Numbered from the stretch's first letter, positions 1 through 4,914 are shown. The stretch: DNA of 10,014 bases from an archaeon (GCA_023266155.1 JAHFRS010000028.1:1-10014); one strand, 5' to 3'. Program-made: numbers and translations. Notes: generated by a model from the sequence alone, not told the origin.

Positions 1-114
1 GTAAGATTAGGCTTACTTCTATTTAAATCTTTCGCAGCGATCTTAAAACACGACCCCCTGATGTTTATGGTCCCGTAAATTCAAGACCATATTCATGCCC
101 ATCCGTCCTAAGCC

Positions 115-120
115 AATAAA
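115..120. repeat. Target-site duplication, left copy (AATAAA)
   Basis: Six-base direct repeat next to the insert in gnd. On the gnd strand it reads TTTATT, the Phe-Ile codons of the GFIGLG motif. The other copy is at 266-271. Confidence 0.8.
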
Positions 121-265
121 CACAGAAATCCTGAAATCGCCTACCCACCGTTCGCTTCGCTCACTCGCAGCAGAGCTGCGGGGTATTCGGCGATTTCTAA
201 CACGGATTTCTGGTTATTACTTGCCGATATCGTTGCAGAGCAACGGGGTATTAGACCCAGCAAGT
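121..265. mobile_element. 145-bp nested-hairpin (MITE-like) insertion in gnd
   Basis: The insert is flanked by 6-bp direct repeats AATAAA (115-120 and 266-271); removing the insert and one repeat restores gnd exactly. It consists of two adjacent stem-loop modules. Module B has arms CAGAAATCC (123-131) and GGATTTCTG (204-212), inner arms AAATCGCC (134-141) and GGCGATTT (189-196), and a core hairpin CGCAGC-AGA-GCTGCG (166-180). Module A has arms ACTTGC (219-224) and GCAAGT (260-265) and a core CGTTGC-AGA-GCAACG (231-245). Both cores have an AGA loop and are followed by GGGTATT. There is no transposase and there are no matching terminal repeats, so it would have to move by enzymes supplied in trans. 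It could instead be an excised RNA element, but the target duplication favours insertion. Confidence 0.8.
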
Positions 266-271
266 AATAAA
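266..271. repeat. Target-site duplication, right copy (AATAAA)
   Basis: Second copy of the six-base repeat flanking the insert in gnd. AATAA here can also pair with TTATT at 214-218, which extends the outer stem of module A to 11 bp (214-224 with 260-270). Confidence 0.8.
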
Positions 272-289
272 GCCGAGTTTCATGTGTGT

Positions 290-294
290 CCTCC
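290..294 (-). promoter_or_regulatory. Ribosome binding site of gnd
   Basis: GGAGG on the minus strand, six bases before the gnd ATG at 283. It fixes the gnd start and shows that translation signals survive although the coding frame is broken 18 bases later. Confidence 0.75.
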
Positions 295-341
295 TTATTC
301 TTGCTGTAGCTCTTCTACTTTATTCCTGCTGTAATTCTTCG
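295..341 (-). repeat. Two imperfect tandem copies, 25-bp period
   Basis: On the minus strand GAAGAATTACAGCAGGAATAA (341-321 region) is followed 25 bases later by GAAGAGCTACAGCAAGAATAA (316-296 region). Three of 21 positions differ. Both copies can be read as EELQQE plus a TAA stop, in different frames. They fill the gap between the nucleotidyltransferase gene and the gnd ribosome binding site. Confidence 0.6.
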
Positions 342-397
342 TACAATCCATCTGCTTCAGAGCGTTCATAAATGTTTTGAGCTAGGTTGTTAAGCAT
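320..397 (-). CDS. Tiny ORF overlapping the nucleotidyltransferase stop (25 aa)
   Basis: This frame begins at an ATG inside the last codons of the upstream nucleotidyltransferase gene and reads MLNNLAQNIYERSEADGLYE, then ELQQE and stop. It is acidic and protein-like in composition, with no recognised domain. Its last 21 bases recur just downstream (295-316) with mainly synonymous changes, again encoding EELQQE and a stop. It could be a real translationally coupled micro-ORF, the C-terminal tail of a shortened gene, or an alternative end of the nucleotidyltransferase reached by frameshifting. No function is proposed. Confidence 0.3.
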   Translation of the reverse strand: MLNNLAQNIYERSEADGLYEELQQE

Positions 398-929
398 GAA
401 TAATTACCTCAAAAGGTTCTAAATCGCCTTTGATATTAAATCCTTTCGTAATGTTGGAGATTAGTGCTGGATTCAGCTCTTCTTTTATCTTTTGAGGAAC
501 ATTAAATGAAAACACCTGTAATTCTCTCTTGAGGAGGAGCTCAAATTTCCCTTTTTCAAAGTTCTGATCTTCTCCATAGAGAAACAAATCGACGTCACTT
601 GATCTGCCCCAATCCCCCCACGCAAAACTACCGAAAAGAATTGCTGTTTTTATCGCTGGATTGGCATAAAGATGATCAAATAAGCCGCTTTCTTGTAAGA
701 TGGTCAGGCCGAAGAGGCGTTTCTCCATGCGAAAAGAGGTATTTTCTAAATTAGTACTGTAATAAGGCATTTTTCCTTTTGGTTTTACTCTGATGACAAA
801 TCTTTTTTTTTGTAATTCTTTAAGATAGAAATGCACCCTCTCCCGGCTAAGTTTTGATTCTTGCACGAGAGCTTCAAAGTGCCAATGGCGCAGGGTCTGT
901 TCAAAGAAAAGTGGCTTAAGAGGGTTCAT
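390..929 (-). CDS. Winged-helix minimal nucleotidyltransferase
   Basis: The 179-residue protein has an N-terminal HTH-like region (about 1-60; ESKLSRERVHFYLKELQKK) and a central MNT-type nucleotidyltransferase core. The signature GSFAWGDWGRSSDVDLFL starts at G100, with catalytic-type Asp112 and Asp114. Proteins of this type are often antitoxins paired with HEPN toxins and modify or neutralise the partner by nucleotidyl transfer, but no HEPN gene lies next to it here; downstream are only a tiny ORF and the broken gnd. The start at 929 is supported by a TATA-like AT block at 951-961 centred about 27 nt upstream, which implies a leaderless mRNA. Domain identity is confident; the substrate and the biological role are unknown. 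It may be an orphan left after loss of a partner. Confidence 0.82.
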   Translation of the reverse strand: MNPLKPLFFEQTLRHWHFEALVQESKLSRERVHFYLKELQKKRFVIRVKPKGKMPYYSTNLENTSFRMEKRLFGLTILQESGLFDHLYANPAIKTAILFGSFAWGDWGRSSDVDLFLYGEDQNFEKGKFELLLKRELQVFSFNVPQKIKEELNPALISNITKGFNIKGDLEPFEVIIHA

Positions 930-950
930 TTTTAGTATGAAAAACCAAAC

Positions 951-961
951 TAATATTTAAA
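951..961 (-). promoter_or_regulatory. TATA box of the HTH-nucleotidyltransferase gene
   Basis: Minus-strand TTTAAATATTA centred about 27 nt before the ATG at 929, the spacing of an archaeal leaderless promoter. Confidence 0.6.
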
Positions 962-1015
962 TGTTGTGGGGGTGGTAAGCAACAACACTGATTATTACTA
1001 TTTAGTAACGAAAGA

Positions 1016-1023
1016 TTTATATA
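1016..1023 (+). promoter_or_regulatory. TATA box of the glycine-zipper gene
   Basis: TTTATATA, preceded by the purine-rich AACGAAAGA (BRE-like). The expected transcript start is near 1046, downstream of the ATG at 1027 but upstream of the ATG at 1075, so it helps choose the latter start. Confidence 0.65.
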
Positions 1024-1074
1024 GTTGTGGTGTTTTTGGGGGTAGTAGAGAAGAAGAATGGAGGAAATTACAAA

Positions 1075-1323
1075 ATGGCAGACGAATACTTTAAATGCAA
1101 AGGAACATATGCAGGAATATTACTTGGTGCTACGATAGGCTATTTTTGTGGATCTGGCCTTTCAGGATATGCAGATTCAATTAAATGTGCTCCTGATGTT
1201 CTCACAGCATTCTACAAAGCACTACCCATTGGTTCAGAAGTTATTACAGCAGCCATAGGTGCTTCTTTAGGTGGAAGCCTTGGCAAAAATGTAGGATATG
1301 TATTAGACGGAATAAAAAGTTGA
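1075..1323 (+). CDS. Small glycine-zipper membrane protein (82 aa)
   Basis: Two hydrophobic, glycine-rich segments (roughly residues 11-30, GTYAGILLGATIGYFCGSGL, and 53-76, EVITAAIGASLGGSLGKNVG) carry repeated small-xxx-small spacing, as in glycine-zipper proteins that pack helices in membranes. Three cysteines are present (FKCKG, YFCGS, IKCAP). I start it at MADEYF because GGAGG (1060-1064) lies ten bases upstream and the TATA box at 1016 would start transcription after the longer in-frame ATG at 1027, whose 16 extra residues look non-coding. No named family is recognised and the function is unknown. The gene is monocistronic, transcribed away from the nucleotidyltransferase gene, and followed by two stem-loops. 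Confidence 0.75.
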   Translation: MADEYFKCKGTYAGILLGATIGYFCGSGLSGYADSIKCAPDVLTAFYKALPIGSEVITAAIGASLGGSLGKNVGYVLDGIKS

Positions 1324-1333
1324 TGTGCCAATG

Positions 1334-1386
1334 TATAGCTAGGGTGGTAAATTTTCAAACTAATATTAGTATTTATACTAGCTATA
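1334..1386. repeat. Stem-loop with nested palindrome
   Basis: Perfect 9-bp arms TATAGCTAG (1334-1342) and CTAGCTATA (1378-1386) enclose 35 bases that contain the 12-bp palindrome ACTAATATTAGT (1359-1370). It lies 11 bases after the stop of the glycine-zipper gene. Its nested architecture recalls the larger palindromic elements in the window, but no flanking direct repeat is visible. Confidence 0.6.
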
Positions 1387-1389
1387 TCT

Positions 1390-1420
1390 AAAAGTGCATG
1401 TTCGAATATTTTGCACTTTT
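1390..1420 (+). terminator. Terminator-like hairpin after the glycine-zipper gene
   Basis: A 9-bp perfect stem AAAAGTGCA (1390-1398) and TGCACTTTT (1412-1420) with a 13-base loop containing TTCGAA. The distal arm ends in four T. The placement fits a 3' end or terminator; a palindromic repeat unrelated to termination is equally possible. Confidence 0.45.
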
Positions 1421-1446
1421 ACTATATAGAATGCAACGGTTTTAAT

Positions 1447-1506
1447 CTAACTTTTCCATCTCACCTTATTCTTCCTGCTCCATTCCTCCAATTCTTTTGG
1501 CCCTTT
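1447..1506 (-). pseudogene. Remnant of a second zwf 3' end
   Basis: The minus strand reads KGPKELEEWSRKNKVRWKS and a stop. The intact zwf in this window ends KGPKELDEWSWKNKVRWRG and a stop. At nucleotide level 1456-1503 matches 8455-8502 in 43 of 48 positions by hand count. Upstream of this the similarity is lost after a few codons and there is no start or dehydrogenase domain, so it is a decayed C-terminal fragment. The two copies are in inverted orientation about 7 kb apart, which may mark an old duplication, transposition or inversion of the zwf-gnd region. Confidence 0.75.
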
Positions 1507-1601
1507 TCTTCTAATCTTATTTTGTGTGCAATAGTTTTTATGACAGATGAGTAGGAGAAAGTCGTTGCCTCAATGAGATTGTACATAAAAGAAACATAAA
1601 T

Positions 1602-1709
1602 TTACGTCGCCGCCAACTTCCTACGGCGCTTTTCCTTCTTAATCTTCTTACGCTGCCACTTCCAGCGCATTTGTCCCTTTTTCTTCCAACGGCGTGAACT
1701 ACGTTTCAT
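1602..1709 (-). CDS. rpl41e: Large-subunit ribosomal protein eL41
   Basis: A 35-residue, extremely basic single-helix protein: MKRSSRRWKKKGQMRWKWQR followed by KKIKKEKRRRKLAAT. The MRWKWxRKKIKKxKRRRK core is the archaeal/eukaryotic eL41 signature; eL41 proteins are usually about 25-36 aa and sit at the ribosomal subunit interface. A start at the internal MRWKW (22 aa) is possible, but the longer form is also lysine/arginine-rich and its ATG lies about 31 nt from the centre of the palindromic TATA box at 1736-1743, which suggests a near-leaderless mRNA. The gene is short enough to be missed by usual length cut-offs. It is divergent from glutaredoxin 1. Confidence 0.8.
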   Translation of the reverse strand: MKRSSRRWKKKGQMRWKWQRKKIKKEKRRRKLAAT

Positions 1710-1735
1710 GTTCTTGTTGATGAATAAGGGAGAGA

Positions 1736-1743
1736 TTTATAAA
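1736..1743. promoter_or_regulatory. Palindromic TATA box shared by eL41 and glutaredoxin 1
   Basis: TTTATAAA reads the same on both strands. To the left the eL41 ATG (1709) is about 31 nt away; to the right transcription would start near 1766, giving the glutaredoxin gene a leader of about 38 nt that contains its ribosome binding site. A second, weaker AT block at 1770-1777 could be an alternative box for the glutaredoxin. Confidence 0.55.
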
Positions 1744-1803
1744 GATTTCTTTATTTCTCAAGCATTAAAGAAAATATGAAGTCAAAAAAAAAGAAGTGAT
1801 TCC

Positions 1804-2046
1804 ATGCCCACCATACAAATTTACACCACACCTACCTGCGAATGGTGCAAGAAAACTAAAGAATTTTTGAAAAAAGAAAAGATGGCTTATACAGAAATTG
1901 ACGTTTCTGATGATCAGGATGCAGCACAGGAAATGATGAAAAAATCTGGCCAAATGGGCGTGCCGGTGTTAGATATTAACGGTAAAATCATTGTCGGCTT
2001 TGACCCGGAAGCGATCAAGAAAGCAGGAGGGAAAAGCAAAAGATAG
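1804..2046 (+). CDS. Glutaredoxin-like (NrdH/Grx) thiol-disulfide protein 1
   Basis: An 80-residue thioredoxin-fold protein with the redox motif CEWC (Cys12-Cys15), a cis-proline loop MGVPVLDING (Pro54) and a C-terminal GFDP turn, all typical of the glutaredoxin/NrdH family. It should reduce protein disulfides with electrons from a thiol or a thioredoxin-reductase-type donor. The start follows GAAGTGAT (1793-1800) after three bases. It is 46 bp upstream of glucokinase and probably cotranscribed. A close paralogue lies at 3808, and a 38-base stretch (1954-1991) is identical to 3958-3995, far more conserved than the surrounding codons. Specific partners are not predictable. Confidence 0.9.
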   Translation: MPTIQIYTTPTCEWCKKTKEFLKKEKMAYTEIDVSDDQDAAQEMMKKSGQMGVPVLDINGKIIVGFDPEAIKKAGGKSKR

Positions 2047-2091
2047 AAAGGAGCCGGAAAAGTTAAAAATCGGATGAACTTGAGGGAATAA

Positions 2092-3180
2092 ATGTTACCC
2101 TTTCAAGAACAGCAATATCAGAAAATTATTCCCCCTGGAAATTCCTTTCTTGTTGCCGACGTCGGAGGAACCAATACTACATTAGGGTTTATCAAAGAAA
2201 ATGATGAAACGCCAACAGCAGGCAAATTTATTCTGCTCTTAACTCTTCATGTTCAAAGTAAAGCCATCAGCGATTTTTCTGTTTTAGTCAAAGAAGTGCT
2301 GGACTATGCCCAAAAGCAGCATGGCCTGACAACAAAAAAAATAGGGATTGCTGGAGCTGGCCCGGTTTCTGCCATCCGGGAAGAAATTCCTATCACCAAA
2401 CTGCCCTGGATAATTAACGCCAGGAACATTACGGAAAAAACCGGAATAACGCCGGTGCTGCTGAATGATTTTGAAGCGGTGGCGTATGGTCTTGATGTTG
2501 TTGATAAGAAAGATATTGTGGACGTGAAATCCGGCATCGCTGTCCTGCAGGGGACGAGAGTGCTGCTGGGAGCAGGAACGGGCTTGGGAAAAAGTATTCT
2601 GATGTTTGATACAACCCGAAAGAGCTATGTTCCGCTGCCATCGGAAGGCGGGCATTCTTCCGCGGCATTGGAGAATGAGCAGGAATTTGCGTTGGGCCAA
2701 TTTATCCAAGAGAAAGAGCAGCATGCCGTTATTGCCTGGGATGACCTGCTGACGGGACAAGGAATCCAGAACATCTATCAATTCCTGAAAAAAACAGGGA
2801 AATATTTTTCCAATGCCCCTGCTACGGGTATTCAGCAGGAAATTCTGAAATCTGGTTACGATCCGGCACTGATTTCACTTCATCAGGATGCTGATCAGCT
2901 CTGTCATGACACCTTTGAACTCTTTACCAGATTCTATGCCCGTTGTGCTAAGAATTTTGCCTTGGATGCGCTGGCCGTTGGCGGAGTATATTTGGCTGGT
3001 GGGATTACGGCCAAGAATCTCTCCCTCTTCCAGCGGAAAGTATTTAAGGACGAATTTATCCATACCAAGAAGATACAGGAAGTATTGCAACAGATTCCCG
3101 TCTATGCTGTTAAAGATTATAATATTGGATTATATGGGGCGGCAGTGGCGGTCGAGCTGAAAGAAAGAGGAGCGTTATAA
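2092..3180 (+). CDS. glk: Glucokinase, bacterial Glk family
   Basis: It phosphorylates glucose with ATP to glucose-6-phosphate, feeding G6PDH further along the window. The 362-residue length is slightly above the usual 320-345. It has the ASKHA phosphate-1 motif DVGGTNTTLG (from Asp23), the glucose-binding/catalytic LNDFEAVAYG (Asn125, Asp126), the GAGTGLGKS loop (160-168), PSEGGH (183-188) and the adenosine motif GGVYLAGGI near residue 300. It lacks the CxCGxxGCxE zinc motif of ROK kinases, so it is Glk rather than ROK. The start is preceded by GAGGG at 2081-2085. The gene follows glutaredoxin 1 and ends at a T-rich terminator. Sugar specificity is inferred from family membership. Confidence 0.92.
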   Translation: MLPFQEQQYQKIIPPGNSFLVADVGGTNTTLGFIKENDETPTAGKFILLLTLHVQSKAISDFSVLVKEVLDYAQKQHGLTTKKIGIAGAGPVSAIREEIPITKLPWIINARNITEKTGITPVLLNDFEAVAYGLDVVDKKDIVDVKSGIAVLQGTRVLLGAGTGLGKSILMFDTTRKSYVPLPSEGGHSSAALENEQEFALGQFIQEKEQHAVIAWDDLLTGQGIQNIYQFLKKTGKYFSNAPATGIQQEILKSGYDPALISLHQDADQLCHDTFELFTRFYARCAKNFALDALAVGGVYLAGGITAKNLSLFQRKVFKDEFIHTKKIQEVLQQIPVYAVKDYNIGLYGAAVAVELKERGAL

Positions 3181-3197
3181 AGTAAAAATTATCGGCC

Positions 3198-3206
3198 TCT
3201 TTTTTT
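3198..3206 (+). terminator. Oligo-T terminator after glk
   Basis: A run of seven T (3200-3206) preceded by a CGGCCTC stretch, 20 bases after the glk stop; archaeal RNA polymerase commonly terminates at such T tracts. Confidence 0.5.
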
Positions 3207-3262
3207 CATGGGAAAAGATTCCCGTTAAGATTGAAATCGTCTTTTGTTTAAAACAAGCACAA

Positions 3263-3273
3263 TTTTTATATAG
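3263..3273 (+). promoter_or_regulatory. TATA box of the 3295 operon
   Basis: TTTTTATATAG centred about 27 nt before the ATG at 3295, preceded by the purine-containing AAGCACAA. This is classic archaeal leaderless spacing. Confidence 0.7.
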
Positions 3274-3294
3274 TTATACCCCAGTAAATAAGAT

Positions 3295-3786
3295 ATGCTA
3301 CGATTTTGGAAAAAACGGCAAGTTGCACCACCTAATCCTTCACCGGTGGAACCCACTAAACCAAAATCATACATCCTCGCACCAGCCACTATTGGTATCC
3401 CTGAAGGAATTTATTTTGTGGTCTATCAAAATGAATTTACTCATGAACATTGGTGTTTTGGCACCAGCCACGAAATTGCTGTAATCGGTAAGGAAAATAG
3501 CACTTTAATATTCCCGGTGGATAGAAAAACTCTCCAGATTGAAGGGAAATATGACCTTGAACAGAGATATTATATCCCCAGAATTCAGAGCATGAAAGGG
3601 CTGTCTATTCCCCTCTCTGGTATCACTCCGGCATTAATTGCAGAAATGTTCATACGTAAAAATCCCGAGTTATGTGTTGACCACCCTACGTTGTGGTACG
3701 AAACCAATTTAGAAAAAGTGCTTTGGGATAATTACCTCGAAAGAGAGAACCAACCAACTAACCAACTAACTCAATATATTCAGTAA
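3295..3786 (+). CDS. Hypothetical protein, first gene of the grx-tal operon
   Basis: A 163-residue soluble protein I do not recognise. A basic, proline-rich start (RFWKKRQVAPPNPSPVEPTKPK) leads into a mixed beta-rich region (about 25-110; EGIYFVVYQNEF, EHWCFGTSHEIAVIG, STLIFPV) and a C-terminal helical part (SGITPALIAEMFIRKNPELC), with a Gln/Asn/Thr-rich tail. There is no signal peptide or membrane span and no metal or nucleotide motif. The leaderless TATA box supports the start. It is 21 bp upstream of glutaredoxin 2, so it is probably cotranscribed with the transaldolase genes. No function is proposed. Confidence 0.75.
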   Translation: MLRFWKKRQVAPPNPSPVEPTKPKSYILAPATIGIPEGIYFVVYQNEFTHEHWCFGTSHEIAVIGKENSTLIFPVDRKTLQIEGKYDLEQRYYIPRIQSMKGLSIPLSGITPALIAEMFIRKNPELCVDHPTLWYETNLEKVLWDNYLERENQPTNQLTQYIQ

Positions 3787-3807
3787 GAGATTAAAATGAG
3801 GTGATAG

Positions 3808-4080
3808 ATGATGAACGTCAAAATATACACCACACCTACCTGTCTCTGGTGTAAAAAAACCAAAGAATTCTTGAAATCAAAGAAAATTGCGTACACTAAT
3901 GTTGATGTCTCTTCAAGTGAGAAAGCAGCCCAAGAAATGATGAAAAAGTCCGGACAGATGGGCGTGCCGGTGTTAGATATTAACGGTAAAATCATGGTTG
4001 GATTTGATCCTGATAGTATTATGAATGCCCTTTCAAAGACTAAACGTACTAAATCTAAACTTGCGAGAAAGAAACGGTGA
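3808..4080 (+). CDS. Glutaredoxin-like (NrdH/Grx) protein 2, basic tail
   Basis: A paralogue of the protein at 1804, with redox motif CLWC (Cys12-Cys15 from this start), cis-Pro loop MGVPVLDING and GFDP. It differs by a lysine/arginine-rich C-terminal extension (SKTKRTKSKLARKKR), which could bind RNA or anionic partners. Two adjacent ATGs exist; the ribosome binding site GAGGTGAT (3798-3805) is two bases from the first and five from the second (3811), so the protein may begin MNVKIY. The 38-base block 3958-3995 is identical to paralogue 1 at 1954-1991, suggesting gene conversion or a recent partial duplication. The stop codon overlaps the ribosome binding site of the transaldolase gene, so the two are translationally linked. 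Confidence 0.88.
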   Translation: MMNVKIYTTPTCLWCKKTKEFLKSKKIAYTNVDVSSSEKAAQEMMKKSGQMGVPVLDINGKIMVGFDPDSIMNALSKTKRTKSKLARKKR

Positions 4081-4087
4081 TACCATC

Positions 4088-4912
4088 ATGAAAATCTTTA
4101 TCGACAGCGCTGATCTGGACGAAATCAAACAAGCCTATGTCTGGGGAGTATGTGACGGCATTACCACTAATCCTTCTTTATTAAAGAAAGCAGTGGACGT
4201 GAGGAAGAAAAAAGGACAGAAGCTGGATATTAAATCGTATCTTACGGAAATTCTCAAGATTGCAAAAGGAACTCCTGTGAGCTTAGAAGTGACGGAACGC
4301 ACCGTCAAAGGCATGATTGAACAAGGAAAAAAGCTGTATGCCTTGTTTAACCCTATCGCTCATAACGTGCTGATTAAAATTCCTGTCAATCCAGCATTGA
4401 ACGCTGCAGATACGAATCATTTTGAAGGGATAGCCGCAATTAAAGCTTTATCCAATGCAAAGATTCCTGTAAACTGCACTTTGATTTTCATCCCGGAACA
4501 AGCTCTGCTGGCAGCAAAGGCAGGGGCAAAAATTGTCAGTCCTTTTGCCGGTAGGATAGATGATTATCTGCGAACAACCAATGCCATTAAATTTGACAAA
4601 TCAGATTATTTCCCGGCGCACGGCTGGATGGAGAAAGGCAGATTGCTCAGTGATCATGGAGTTGTGTCTGGGGTTGATTTAGTTAGGCAATGTGTGCAGA
4701 TTCTGAAGAATGCAAATTTAAAAACAGAAGTCCTGGCAGCATCACTACGCAATCCACGGCAAGTGCGCGAAGCTGCGTTAGTAGGAGCACATATTGGAAC
4801 TATTCCTTTTACTGTCATTCCTGATTTATTAAAACATTCCAAAACTTATGAGGGGATGGCCACGTTTACGAATGATGTAGTGAAAGAGTATCTGGAGTTG
4901 ACGAAGGGATAA
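4088..4912 (+). CDS. tal: Transaldolase / fructose-6-phosphate aldolase family (enlarged)
   Basis: A class I aldolase of the small MipB/TalC transaldolase family, moving a dihydroxyacetone unit between sugar phosphates in the non-oxidative pentose phosphate pathway. Visible landmarks: MKIFIDSAD (Asp6), GITTNPSL (25-31), the Schiff-base lysine in HNVLIKIPV (Lys97), NCTLIFIPEQALLAAKAGA (129-147), SPFAGRIDD (151-159) and EVLAASLRNPRQV (214-226). At 274 residues it exceeds the usual 210-225. Extra sequence lies near 34-50, around 100-112 (NPALNAADTNHFEG) and at about 160-195 (FDKSDYFPAHGWMEKGRLLSDHG). The start is MKIFID, after GGTGAT that overlaps the stop of glutaredoxin 2; a longer in-frame ATG at 4025 lies inside that gene and is rejected. 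Transaldolase versus F6P aldolase activity cannot be separated by eye. Confidence 0.9.
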   Translation: MKIFIDSADLDEIKQAYVWGVCDGITTNPSLLKKAVDVRKKKGQKLDIKSYLTEILKIAKGTPVSLEVTERTVKGMIEQGKKLYALFNPIAHNVLIKIPVNPALNAADTNHFEGIAAIKALSNAKIPVNCTLIFIPEQALLAAKAGAKIVSPFAGRIDDYLRTTNAIKFDKSDYFPAHGWMEKGRLLSDHGVVSGVDLVRQCVQILKNANLKTEVLAASLRNPRQVREAALVGAHIGTIPFTVIPDLLKHSKTYEGMATFTNDVVKEYLELTKG

Positions 4913-4914
4913 TC

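Larger units (their letters stand above)
1..283 (-). pseudogene. gnd: 6-phosphogluconate dehydrogenase, N-terminal part, interrupted by an insertion
   Basis: Gnd oxidatively decarboxylates 6-phosphogluconate to ribulose-5-phosphate, the step after G6PDH (zwf at 7120). The minus strand has a strong GGAGG (290-294), six bases, then ATG at 283 reading MKLGFI, followed out of the insertion by TCWV and a stop. At 114 the frame resumes as GLGRMGMNMVLNLRDHKH. Joining the two pieces gives MKLGFIGLGRMGMNMV, the Rossmann NAD(P)-binding start of the 6PGDH family. The break is a 145-bp insert (121-265) flanked by TTTATT on the gnd strand (115-120 and 266-271). The frame then stops again at 43-45 (QGVVF then TAA), and the last 42 bases to the window edge do not read as 6PGDH, so a second lesion is likely. 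The rest of the gene lies outside the window. Family assignment rests on about 30 residues but the motif is distinctive. This copy is probably non-functional unless the RNA is processed. Confidence 0.85.

Noticed and set aside
121..265. The gnd insert as a spliced archaeal intron or a translational bypass segment
   Set aside because: The flanking TTTATT repeats would suit either, but I see no convincing bulge-helix-bulge at the junctions, and a 6-bp duplication resembling the one around the 132-bp element favours transposition. RNA data would decide.
115..283. CRISPR-like repeat array
   Set aside because: Only two hairpin cores are present, with no regular direct repeat and spacer spacing; the flanking target duplication fits a mobile element.
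95..334. 79-codon plus-strand open frame
   Set aside because: It runs antisense through the gnd fragments and the palindromic insert, has no ribosome binding site, and its product is low-complexity hairpin translation.
1461..1586. 41-codon minus-strand ORF starting MYNLIEATT
   Set aside because: It overlaps the zwf remnant in another frame; the remnant frame has clear homology to zwf and this one has none.
1324..1601. tRNA or structured RNA gene
   Set aside because: The stem-loops do not form a cloverleaf, and no T-arm or anticodon-like consensus could be placed.
1765..1953. 62-codon minus-strand frame over glutaredoxin 1
   Set aside because: It is a shadow of the glutaredoxin gene on the other strand; the Phe-rich product comes from antisense lysine codons.
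2284..2781. Long antisense open frames inside glk
   Set aside because: They are frame shadows of a strongly conserved glucokinase and have no translation signals.
4025..4087. Upstream start of the transaldolase gene
   Set aside because: The extra 21 residues lie in the end of glutaredoxin 2, while the ATG at 4088 has a ribosome binding site and begins with the family motif.
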